Shown here: positions 53,768-62,011 of the stretch, one piece after another
How positions within the stretch are numbered: position 1 is the first letter of the stretch
Layout of the letters: each line of letters opens with the position of its first letter
Assembly: GCA_016630955.3 (NCBI GenBank)
Contig: CM049999.1
Coordinates: 1,302,001 to 1,366,000, forward strand
Direction of reading: 5' to 3'
Length of the DNA stretch: 64,000 nt
From: Didymella arachidicola
Lineage: Eukaryota; Ascomycota; Dothideomycetes; Pleosporales; Didymellaceae
Translations under genes and position numbers: made by a program
Notes under the pieces: model-generated
Told to the model about the DNA's origin: nothing
The model's input: the letters and a program-made list of their open reading frames with translations, nothing else
Database searches by the model: none

Positions 53768-54236
53768 TGTTACGATCTCTGAAGGAAACAAGGTACTGAT
53801 GGGAAGCGGGGCAAGCGCTTGGATGACAGCGTGTCACGTGTCACGTGACATGCGTCGACATCCCGCCAAGAAGCGTCATCCCAAGAATCACAGGATGCCA
53901 CCACATCCCGGGAAGACAATGCATCCCGAGTTACAAGGGAACAAGGCGCATTAAGGGATACTCTAGCTTTCCTACTAAGTATATATTCTAGTAGGAACAC
54001 AACTCTTACAGTGTGTGTTCAACCTAAGTTATCAAGTTTGTCTTTGGATCTCAAACCCAACCTTCGAGCTAGACAGTCTACTCTGTACTACTCATCGTTA
54101 CCCTGCTCTCAAGACTGACAGATCGTATCTGTACACCTTATTGCAACCAACCCCCTCGGCTTCCTGTCACCGTACTCATCCCTGAGAACCAATAGAATTA
54201 GTGCTTACGAGCTTTGCTTAAAGTACGACTTCAACA
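53768..54236 (+). repeat. 5' LTR of element C
   Basis: 469 bp, TGTTACGATC...ACTTCAACA. U3 contains GTGTCACGTGTCACGTGAC and four CATCCC motifs (53859, 53877, 53904, 53922) plus partial inverse copies (GGATG, GGGAT). Confidence 0.92.
53980..53986 (+). promoter_or_regulatory. TATA box of element C LTR
   Basis: TATATAT about 35 bp upstream of GTGTTCAA (54015-54022), which would place the RNA 5' end there. A similar box is present in the solo LTR and, more diverged, in element B. Confidence 0.6.
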
Positions 54237-54238
54237 TT

Positions 54239-54246
54239 TTGAACAC
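54239..54246 (+). promoter_or_regulatory. Proposed self-priming primer-binding site of element C
   Basis: TTGAACAC lies 2 nt after the LTR end and is the exact reverse complement of GTGTTCAA at 54015-54022, near the predicted transcript start. No tRNA-type TGG... site follows the LTR. Tf1/sushi retrotransposons prime reverse transcription by folding the mRNA 5' end back on such a site. Conserved in element B. Confidence 0.5.
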
Positions 54247-54253
54247 CCCCAAG

Positions 54254-56506
54254 ATGAGTACTACCTCAGGATCCCGTGCTACCCCAAGCAACTCCAACGC
54301 ATCACGCCGTACGGCTGATGACGATCTCGACATGGACGAGGAGGCAGCGGCGCCTGCCCCTACCAGTGTTTACCCAGTGGCTAAACCCGAGGCCTTTGAT
54401 GGCACTCGCGACAAGCTGGAAGACTGGCTCATGAAGTTCGATCTGTTTTTCATGTTCCAAGGAGAACGCATCCCAGAGGAAAAGCGTGTCACTTTCGTGA
54501 GTACGTTTATGAAGGATCGCGCGTTCACTTGGATCAAACCCTTTATTCGCCGTTACCACGACGGAGCAAGCAACTCAGCAGATATCGACCCATGGATCGA
54601 AGACTTCGATCTGTTCAAAGAACAGATTCGCCAAGTATTTGGAGTGCACAACGAACCAACCATCGCCCGACGCGAGATTCAGCGCATCCGACAAACTGCG
54701 TCCGCCGCCGACTACGCTGCCAAGTTTCAGCAAGTAGCTACGTTCACCGGCTGGGACGACGTTGCGCTGATGACCATGTTCAAACAAGGCCTTAAGCCCA
54801 AGGTCAAAGAAGAGCTCATGCGGACTGCCGCATCCACCGATACCTTCGACGCGCTAGTAAATGAAGCAATCAGTATCGACGTCAAGCTCTACGACCTTCA
54901 GCAAGAATTAAGAGAGGACCCTCGTGTGCGAGTCGTGACTCAGGTCACTCGCCCACCCCAGGCTCCACGCAACCAGTGGCGCAACAACAACTACCGCCGT
55001 GGTCAACGTGGTGGCCTTTACCAAGCCAACATGGGACGCCGTGTCCACAACGATACGAACAGTGGATACTACGGTCCTGCAGCAATGGACCTCTCCAACA
55101 TTAACAAAGGACCTGAACGATGGAATGAGAAAAAGAAGGGTAGTAATAACCGCGGTGATAAGTCTTCAGTGACTTGTTACGGCTGTGGCAAGCCAGGCCA
55201 CTACGCCCGCGACTGTCGCATGAAGAACAAAGTAACCAGGCAGCTGAACATGCTGGCTCATGACGACAGCGGCGACCAAGAGTGGGAGGTCGTTACTAAT
55301 GAGATGGGACGTCTCATGGAAGACCCCACTTCCGGACTCGACAACGACTACATCGAGGAGTCCGATGAGGATGCTCCAAGCAAGCAAATCCGGTCACCAA
55401 CACCCTACCCTAAAATGGAATGGATTGACAATGATCCCCGCCAACACCATGTGGTAGAGTGCGACATTAAGGACGGCAGCATTATTGTCGGTAAACGATA
55501 CTACGATTCCTTTTTCCGGCTCAACGACAAGTACTATTTAAAGGAAGGGAAACGTTTAATTGTATGCGACAAAACGCAACATAGTCAGGACATGATGGTC
55601 TCGCGCGACCAATCCACCCAGACTCCTGCTTTCCGAGAACCCAAAGCACCAACGATAAACTTGACCATTGTCAACAACATCCTAGAGCACAAGGGAGAAG
55701 CGTCATCCGTTACTATCCAGACACCAAGCCTACAGGATGTCGAGTCTGTCCGTGATTGGATGACGGAAGAAAATATTCAACGGTCAAGACGGTACTTGCT
55801 CGGTGACCCCGAAGCACTTGAGAGATTCGACCAACAGGTAGCCAATGCACAGAAAACCAACAAAGAATGGCACACGGAAGACTTTATCCGCTGGAAAGAA
55901 AGCAACTCCGCAACTCAGCAACAGCTGGACGACTACAACTTATACGCTCGAAGTCGAGACGAACCCGACTTCGACCGACAGCCCGCTTTGCCAACGACGA
56001 GCTATACGTCGAAGCTGTTCCAGGATATTCGAAACCCGTACCATTCTCGACTACCACCTACGCAGTGCTACCACGAAGCCTGCGAAGACCACAGACAGTA
56101 CAAACTGGACAGTGGATGGTTTCCGAGTAAGCCCGAGGGCTGCGAGGAATACTGGTGGGAATGTACGGATACCTATTGCGCAGAGCACTTGTGGGATAAG
56201 CGCACGAATCTCCACTTTCCAGGAATTGAATGTGTAGAAGACATATTCAACATGCACATGGTCCAAAACGAGAGGTGCTACGGCCAAGAATGGGCTGAGT
56301 GTTTCCATCCGAAGTGCAGGAACCACGAGACACTAAAACGCCTGAGCGGTTTTATGCCCCAGGACGAGTCTTTTTTAGACATATGGCAAACAGACGCCAA
56401 GGACGACCTGGACGAGAGCTTTCACTCAACACAGTCCAGGGCTACCGGAATCGACGTCAGGATTCCAATGAGGCCCAGTCCCTCATCAAATTCCCTGTCG
56501 TGCTAG
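54254..56506 (+). CDS. gag: Gag of element C with CCHC knuckle and three C-x4-C-x2-H repeats
   Basis: 750 aa, ATG at 54254 (MSTTSGSRATPS). Ty3-type gag core at about residues 45-215 (KLEDWLMKFDLFFMF, FKQGLKPKVKEELM), a basic segment, and a CCHC zinc knuckle at 308-321 (CYGCGKPGHYARDC). From about 415 a polar, partly helical extension follows, ending in a Cys/His/Trp-rich region with three similar units: CYHEACEDH (605), CTDTYCAEH (637) and CFHPKCRNH (683), each followed by an aromatic-Pro segment (GWFP, HFPG, GFMP). Such an extension is unusual for Ty3 Gag and absent from element B. The frame overlaps pol from 56299; a T-TTT-TTA slippery heptamer lies at 56371-56377. Confidence 0.88.
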   Translation: MSTTSGSRATPSNSNASRRTADDDLDMDEEAAAPAPTSVYPVAKPEAFDGTRDKLEDWLMKFDLFFMFQGERIPEEKRVTFVSTFMKDRAFTWIKPFIRRYHDGASNSADIDPWIEDFDLFKEQIRQVFGVHNEPTIARREIQRIRQTASAADYAAKFQQVATFTGWDDVALMTMFKQGLKPKVKEELMRTAASTDTFDALVNEAISIDVKLYDLQQELREDPRVRVVTQVTRPPQAPRNQWRNNNYRRGQRGGLYQANMGRRVHNDTNSGYYGPAAMDLSNINKGPERWNEKKKGSNNRGDKSSVTCYGCGKPGHYARDCRMKNKVTRQLNMLAHDDSGDQEWEVVTNEMGRLMEDPTSGLDNDYIEESDEDAPSKQIRSPTPYPKMEWIDNDPRQHHVVECDIKDGSIIVGKRYYDSFFRLNDKYYLKEGKRLIVCDKTQHSQDMMVSRDQSTQTPAFREPKAPTINLTIVNNILEHKGEASSVTIQTPSLQDVESVRDWMTEENIQRSRRYLLGDPEALERFDQQVANAQKTNKEWHTEDFIRWKESNSATQQQLDDYNLYARSRDEPDFDRQPALPTTSYTSKLFQDIRNPYHSRLPPTQCYHEACEDHRQYKLDSGWFPSKPEGCEEYWWECTDTYCAEHLWDKRTNLHFPGIECVEDIFNMHMVQNERCYGQEWAECFHPKCRNHETLKRLSGFMPQDESFLDIWQTDAKDDLDESFHSTQSRATGIDVRIPMRPSPSSNSLSC

Positions 56507-59500
56507 AAGGCACCAGGATGACGGCATTGTTGGACTCAGGAGCACAAAGCAACTATGTGTCTCAATCCGCTATCGCGCAAGCAGGCTTGCAGAAGCGAAG
56601 AAAGGAGGAACCATACCCTTTACGAGTAGCCAACGGAGAACCAATGCCAGGAGAGTCGACTGTGACCCACGAAGTGGTACAGCGACGTCTGAAAGTATTC
56701 AACCACGAGGAATTAATAGACCTAGATGTTCTGGGAACGGCCGCCCACGATATCATATTAGGACTTCCTTGGTTGAGAGAGCACAATCCATGGATCGACT
56801 GGAAGAACCAGCGAATAACGCTCAAGTGTCACGGATCAGGTACACCCGGACAGCGACCCACGCAGCTCACGACGCAGCTGGTGGATGAGAAGGAGATCAA
56901 CAACATCTCTTCGAACAAGACGCGCCAAGATAGAGCGGTCGACCGTGCAGATACCGACCAGCCCCCGGATCACAAAGCGACGGTTAAGGAGAACAGTACA
57001 ACTCCTGACATCCCGGACGAATACAGAGAGTTTATAGACCTCTTCCGCGATGAGAAGACTGCGAAGGCATTACCGCAGCACCAGGAATGGGACCACGAGA
57101 TTAAGCTCGAGGAAGGCAAGAAGCCCCCATTCGGGCCAATATACCAGATGTCGGAAAAGGAACTTGAGGAGCTGCGCAACTACCTCAAGGAGAACCTCGA
57201 CAAAGGATTCATCAGAGAATCAGAATCCCCAGCAGGATTTCCCGTTCTATTCGTACCAAAGAAAGATGGCAAGCTACGACCTTGCATCGATTACCGAAAG
57301 CTCAACGATATCACAATCAAGAATCGTTACCCGCTACCGAACATCAGCGAACTCCAGGATCGGTTAGCCGGAGCACAGTACTTCACTGCGTTAGACTTAA
57401 GAGGAGCATACAACCTCATCCGCATGAAGGAGGGCGAAGAATGGAAGACGGCGTTTAGAACCCGTTATGGTCATTACGAGTATTTGGTTATGCCATTCGG
57501 GCTCACCAACGCACCAGCGACATGTCAGGCCTTAATCAACAACGTACTAAGGGCACACTTGGACATTACCGTGGTAGCATACCTCGATGACATCCTAGTG
57601 TACAGCAAAACACTAGAAGAGCATGTCGAACACGTACGACAAGTGCTTGCCTGCCTAGGAGCAGCGCACCTACGTTTGAAACCCGAGAAGTGCGAGTGGC
57701 ACAAGGAGGAAGTCGAATTCCTAGGGTTTGTAGTAGGACGATACGGAGTCAAGATGAGCCAAGCAAAGATTCAGGTTGTAAAAGATTGGCCAACACCCAA
57801 AACCGTTAAGAACATCCAAGAGTTCCTTGGGTTTGTCAACTTCAACCGACGCTTCATCAAGGATTACTCCACGAAGGCCTTGCCGCTTACGAAACTTACG
57901 CGGAAGGACACACCCTTCAAGTGGGGCGAGGATCAGGACAAAGCTTTTGAAACACTAAAGCAAGCTTGTGTAGATCCACCCACATTGGTTACATTCAGGA
58001 GCGGAGAGCCGCTGCGAATGGAAACAGATGCCTCAGATTTGGCATTAGGAGCATGCATTACACAAGAACGAGATGGTCAATGGCACCCGATTGCCTACTA
58101 TTCACGCAAGTTCTCAGGACCCGAAGAACGATACGACGTACACGACAAAGAACTACTCGCGATCGTATCCGCCCTAGAACATTGGCGAGTCTACGCTGAA
58201 AGTTGTTCGGAACTTACGATCTACACGGATCACAGAAACCTGGTACACTTCACGACGACAAAGGTATTGAACAGACGACAAGTACGATGGTCCGAGACCC
58301 TCGGACAATACAAATTCAAGATCCTCTATACACCAGGAAAGGACAACGGCAGAGCCGACGCACTCAGTCGACGACACGACCTCGCAGGATCCAAGACGAT
58401 CAACGAATCGGCGATCCTTGGTATCAATAGCGACGGATCGTTAGGACCATCCCAGCAGCTCAACAATATGATGATAGTACGCCAAGAACATCATGTACCA
58501 TCACAGGTACCAGAGGAACTGGAAGAAGAAGTCATAAGCAGTCACCACGATGACCCGCTTCATGGACACCCCGGTATCACCAGAACAATGGAACTCATCA
58601 AGAGACATTACGAGTTCCCGAACATGCGCGACAAGGTCGCCAAGTTCATCAAGAATTGCGTAAGCTGTCAACAGAACAAACACAGCACGCACGCCAAGTA
58701 TGGAGAAGCACAGGCAATGGAGCCGCCAACGGCACCATGGACGAACATCACGATGGATTTCGTTACACAGCTACCTGTTTCCAAGGATCCTGTAACAGGA
58801 TACACCTACGACTCAATCTTCGTTGTAGTTGATCGATTCACGAAAGCCGCTGAGTTTGTGCCTTTCCGCCACAGCTACACTGCAGAGCAGCTCGCACGAG
58901 TATATCTGGATAGGATTGTTCGACACCACGGCATTTCCGAATCAATCATCAGCGATAGAGACAAGTTGTTTACATCAAACTACTGGACCACGCTGTTAGC
59001 AGCTATTGGTACCAAGAAAAAACTGTCAACCGCGTATCATCCGCAGACGGATGGCCAAACAGAACGAGTGAACCAAACAATGGAGACGTACCTCCGCATC
59101 TACTGCAACCAGCAGCAAGACAACTGGGTTTCACTGCTACCTATGGCACAAATCGCGTACAACAACAAATTGTCGGAAGCAACAGGCGTGACACCGTTCT
59201 TTGCAAACCACGGGAGACACCCAAATCTCTTTACCAGATCATTGGACAGTAACATTCAAACGGAATCAGCGATTAACTCAGTCGAAGCACTGAAGGAAGT
59301 ACACAGAAAATCGCTCGATAACATCGCTAAAGCTCAGTCACGGAGCATCTCTTATGTTAACAAGAAACGAAAAACGGCGCCTCTGCTAAAGGAGGGGGAT
59401 AAAGTGTATCTCCTTACGAAAAACCTACGCACACGGCGACCAACGAAAAAACTGGACAAAGTCAAGGTCGGACCATTTTTCATTTCCCAACAAATCAGCT

Positions 59501-59877
59501 CAGTCAACTACCGACTTGCGCTGCCTAAGGACGCAAAGATCCATCCAGTGTTCCACATCTCGCTGTTGGAACCAGCCGACCCCAGAACGCCAATCCAGAA
59601 AGACTTTCACTACCAGGCAGACGGCCAGGACGAGTGGGAAGTCGAGAAAGTAATCAAACATCGAAAAACCAAAGAAAACAACGAATACCTAGTCAAGTGG
59701 TTAGGATACCCGGACTCGGAAAACACGTGGGAACCAGAAGCAAACCTCACGAACTGCCGCCAGTTGCTGACGCAGTATCGAAATTCTGTGGCCAGTACGG
59801 CACAGGATCCACAGGGTTTCCAGCAAGAAAGTCAACAAAGAGTTGGTCAGACGAGAGACCAAAGGAAGAATCGTTAG
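56299..59877 (+). CDS. pol: Pol of element C (protease, RT, RNase H, integrase, chromodomain)
   Basis: Open for 1192 codons in the -1 frame relative to gag; it has no evident own start, so expression as Gag-Pol by frameshifting is inferred. Domains in order: aspartic protease (LLDSGAQSNYV, Asp at about 56532; DIILGLPWL), RT (YLDD at 57580-57591), RNase H (METDASDLALG; HDKELLAIV), integrase HHCC finger (58540-58680) and DDE core (MDFVTQLP, SDRDKLF, GQTERVNQTME), GPF-like segment (KVKVGPFFI), and a chromodomain (YLVKWLGYPDSENTWEPE). The C-terminus runs ~45 residues past the chromodomain and overlaps the antisense ORF by 131 bp. No stop codon interrupts it. Confidence 0.92.
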   Translation: MFPSEVQEPRDTKTPERFYAPGRVFFRHMANRRQGRPGRELSLNTVQGYRNRRQDSNEAQSLIKFPVVLEGTRMTALLDSGAQSNYVSQSAIAQAGLQKRRKEEPYPLRVANGEPMPGESTVTHEVVQRRLKVFNHEELIDLDVLGTAAHDIILGLPWLREHNPWIDWKNQRITLKCHGSGTPGQRPTQLTTQLVDEKEINNISSNKTRQDRAVDRADTDQPPDHKATVKENSTTPDIPDEYREFIDLFRDEKTAKALPQHQEWDHEIKLEEGKKPPFGPIYQMSEKELEELRNYLKENLDKGFIRESESPAGFPVLFVPKKDGKLRPCIDYRKLNDITIKNRYPLPNISELQDRLAGAQYFTALDLRGAYNLIRMKEGEEWKTAFRTRYGHYEYLVMPFGLTNAPATCQALINNVLRAHLDITVVAYLDDILVYSKTLEEHVEHVRQVLACLGAAHLRLKPEKCEWHKEEVEFLGFVVGRYGVKMSQAKIQVVKDWPTPKTVKNIQEFLGFVNFNRRFIKDYSTKALPLTKLTRKDTPFKWGEDQDKAFETLKQACVDPPTLVTFRSGEPLRMETDASDLALGACITQERDGQWHPIAYYSRKFSGPEERYDVHDKELLAIVSALEHWRVYAESCSELTIYTDHRNLVHFTTTKVLNRRQVRWSETLGQYKFKILYTPGKDNGRADALSRRHDLAGSKTINESAILGINSDGSLGPSQQLNNMMIVRQEHHVPSQVPEELEEEVISSHHDDPLHGHPGITRTMELIKRHYEFPNMRDKVAKFIKNCVSCQQNKHSTHAKYGEAQAMEPPTAPWTNITMDFVTQLPVSKDPVTGYTYDSIFVVVDRFTKAAEFVPFRHSYTAEQLARVYLDRIVRHHGISESIISDRDKLFTSNYWTTLLAAIGTKKKLSTAYHPQTDGQTERVNQTMETYLRIYCNQQQDNWVSLLPMAQIAYNNKLSEATGVTPFFANHGRHPNLFTRSLDSNIQTESAINSVEALKEVHRKSLDNIAKAQSRSISYVNKKRKTAPLLKEGDKVYLLTKNLRTRRPTKKLDKVKVGPFFISQQISSVNYRLALPKDAKIHPVFHISLLEPADPRTPIQKDFHYQADGQDEWEVEKVIKHRKTKENNEYLVKWLGYPDSENTWEPEANLTNCRQLLTQYRNSVASTAQDPQGFQQESQQRVGQTRDQRKNR
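56371..56377 (+). promoter_or_regulatory. Candidate -1 ribosomal frameshift site (gag to pol)
   Basis: Heptamer T TTT TTA in register X XXY YYZ with the gag codons TCT TTT TTA, inside the gag/pol overlap; slipping back one base enters the pol frame. This is the same type of slippery heptamer as in many retroviruses. A stimulating structure downstream was not identified by eye. Confidence 0.6.
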
Positions 59878-60343
59878 CCTGTAACCAGCCAGGATCAGCC
59901 CAAGGGACGGAGACAAGGGGGCCGGTAGCGGTACTCGAACTTTCCGCCTCTTGCGCCTGATCTTGCGCCTTCAACATCGCCAGGTCACGACGTGCAAATT
60001 GACGCTCACGACTCTCGAGCTCCAACAACTCACGCTTCGCGCGAGCCGTCGCCTCTTCGAAACGAGCAAGCTCGAGTCGCTTCTCTTCCTTCTCCTTCTC
60101 AACTTTCTCCCATTCTTCTTCAGGAACAAACAGACTACACTCTGCTTTCACAGAGATGCAGCCAGCACATCGACCAGTAGCGGTATCGACAAAGCACCGA
60201 AAATTCTTTTGTTCACATCTTTCACAACGAAACGCCATTTCCAACGAACGATCCTGGATACGACGCGCGCGGGCACGACGCTGCTCGGTGGACGACTGAG
60301 AACGCGGGGCTCGGAGCTTTCGTGTTCCGGATTCCTTCGGCAT
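59747..60343 (-). CDS. Antisense ORF of element C: Zn2Cys6 cluster plus coiled coil, putative transcription factor
   Basis: 198 aa, ATG at 60343, 130 bp from the 3' LTR; its 3' end overlaps the pol end by 131 bp. Basic N-terminus (QRRARARRIQDR), then Cys at 40, 43, 50, 59, 62 and 69: C-x2-C-x6-C-x8-C-x2-C-x6-C, an exact fit to the Gal4-type Zn(II)2Cys6 consensus. Next a strongly charged coiled coil (about 75-140; EEWEKVEKEKEEKRLELARF), then a tail with acidic/aromatic patches (SSDQLFVDFLAG, YWPQNFDTA) like activation regions. Layout and position match the ORF of element B, but sequence identity is low although gag and pol of the two elements are nearly the same. It may regulate the element's own LTR or host genes; this is inference. 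Confidence 0.7.
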   Translation of the reverse strand: MPKESGTRKLRAPRSQSSTEQRRARARRIQDRSLEMAFRCERCEQKNFRCFVDTATGRCAGCISVKAECSLFVPEEEWEKVEKEKEEKRLELARFEEATARAKRELLELESRERQFARRDLAMLKAQDQAQEAESSSTATGPLVSVPWADPGWLQANDSSFGLSSDQLFVDFLAGNPVDPVPYWPQNFDTASATGGSS

Positions 60344-60458
60344 GGTTAGGGAGGCTATGGAACTTCATAAGAAGCGACCTACGAACAGTACTTATAAGAG
60401 AGAGACCTACCCTGCGACCCACGGCACGGATAAACAATATATCGAGGACGATATGCTG

Positions 60459-60473
60459 GAAGGGGGGAGGTAG
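60459..60473 (+). other. Polypurine tract of element C
   Basis: GGAAGGGGGGAGGTAG-type purine run ends directly at the 3' LTR start, the expected plus-strand primer. Confidence 0.8.
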
Positions 60474-60942
60474 TGTTACGATCTCTGAAGGAAACAAGGT
60501 ACTGATGGGAAGCGGGGCAAGCGCTTGGATGACAGCGTGTCACGTGTCACGTGACATGCGTCGACATCCCGCCAAGAAGCGTCATCCCAAGAATCACAGG
60601 ATGCCACCACATCCCGGGAAGACAATGCATCCCGAGTTACAAGGGAACAAGGCGCATTAAGGGATACTCTAGCTTTCCTACTAAGTATATATTCTAGTAG
60701 GAACACAACTCTTACAGTGTGTGTTCAACCTAAGTTATCAAGTTTGTCTTTGGATCTCAAACCCAACCTTCGAGCTAGACAGTCTACTCTGTACTACTCA
60801 TCGTTACCCTGCTCTCAAGACTGACAGATCGTATCTGTACACCTTATTGCAACCAACCCCCTCGGCTTCCTGTCACCGTACTCATCCCTGAGAACCAATA
60901 GAATTAGTGCTTACGAGCTTTGCTTAAAGTACGACTTCAACA
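60474..60942 (+). repeat. 3' LTR of element C
   Basis: 469 bp, same sequence by eye as 53768-54236. Confidence 0.92.
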
Positions 60943-61388
60943 ACCTATTATAAAGCTAGTCTTATTAAAGTTATATATAATATACCTTATAGGCAAACGC
61001 TATATATAGGTAAACACTATATATAGGCAAACGCTATATCTTATTTTACTAGTTAAACCTCTATTTTTACTTCTAAATAACTCTTCTAGTACTAGGTGTT
61101 AAATGCTAAATATTTTATAGTAGAGCTGCAAGTATATAAAGAAGCTATTTCTAAAATCTAAAAGGTATAGATTTAGTAAATAATAAGTTATTAAAGAAAA
61201 AGTAAGTTGTAGAGATTATTTAGACCTACTTTTCTATACTTCTAGATCTATAAGAGCTAGAGCTAAGCTACTTATAAGGCTAAAAGTACACCTATATAAG
61301 ATATATATATTTAATTTTTAGAAGATTCTATAAGATAGTTCTAGAGCTATTAGCCTCTAGATGTTTGGTTTTCCCTAGTAAAACTAGG
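60943..61388. repeat. AT-rich, RIP-degraded repeat, copy 3
   Basis: Diverged direct copy of 45115-45453 (shared TTTATAGTAGAGCTGCAAGT and GACCTACTTTTCTATAC). A short unit GGCAAACGCTATAT/GGTAAACACTATAT occurs three times near 60990-61040. The block ends sharply at 61388, where GC-rich DNA begins. Confidence 0.6.
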
Positions 61389-61422
61389 TGCGGCGTTCGC
61401 CCGTGTGCGGCGTTCGCCCGTG
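61389..61422. repeat. Tandem 17-bp duplication at repeat-island edge
   Basis: TGCGGCGTTCGCCCGTG occurs twice in tandem at the border between AT-rich and normal DNA. It resembles part of the Fot1 TIR (TGCGCCGTTCGC), so it may be a footprint or TIR trace of a DNA transposon. Confidence 0.45.
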
Positions 61423-62011
61423 AGGTACGTTACCTCCTAACTCTATGCTAATTAGGCTCTCTAGAATCTACCTATACCCGCTCCCTGCTAGTGTCTGGCC
61501 AAAGAATCGAAGTTTGACGGTACCAAAGCAACAGCCTTACCAATCACCGTCGTTAGACGAGGCGTAAGCCTGAAAGCGTTGGGAAGATGTGGCTCTAATA
61601 GGTCGCCAGCAAGCTCGAGAAATCCAAGGACCATTAACTGCAGGTAGTTTCAGGCAGTATAGGCGGATGCATAAGGAGGATTAGTATACCACCTAATTAG
61701 ATCCTTCTAACCACTTTAATCAGTGCGCTGGCAAGACGGTATATTGGCGACCTCCGAGACTGGCAGATGGTGCCATTCACCGCAGTTGCCTTATCCGGGC
61801 GACGTTTACTAATGGATCTTGGCCAGTGCGTAAGCTTGCTTTGTCACATGTTGGCTGTTACTAAAGCCTAATGCAACGAGTCGGTAATGAGATGGCCTTG
61901 CACCTGTATGCTCCTCTATAAAGAAGACATCTTAGAAAAGACTAAAAGCATCCTGCATCAAACAGGCCAGCTCACCATTCTCAGAACAACATTCTCCAGC
62001 CTCCAGACACT
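61423..62011. promoter_or_regulatory. Promoter region of the solute-binding protein gene
   Basis: 0.6 kb of unique DNA. TATAAA at 61917-61922 lies 90 bp before the ATG and is a plausible core promoter. No other motif assigned. Confidence 0.5.

Larger units (their letters stand above)
53768..60942 (+). mobile_element. Ty3/chromovirus LTR retrotransposon C, 7175 bp, apparently full length
   Basis: Two 469-bp LTRs (53768-54236, 60474-60942) identical by eye. Order: 5' LTR, primer site, gag, pol in the -1 frame, antisense ORF, purine tract, 3' LTR. All reading frames are intact, so it may be an active copy. The 5 bases before it (AATAG) and after it (ACCTA) do not match, unlike element B and the solo LTR, so the ends may have been reshuffled. 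Confidence 0.92.

Noticed and set aside
53770..54000. Open frames inside the LTRs (also 47021-47227, 52665-52871, 60476-60706)
   Set aside because: They cover U3 motif arrays, occur identically in each LTR pair and have no protein-family signal.
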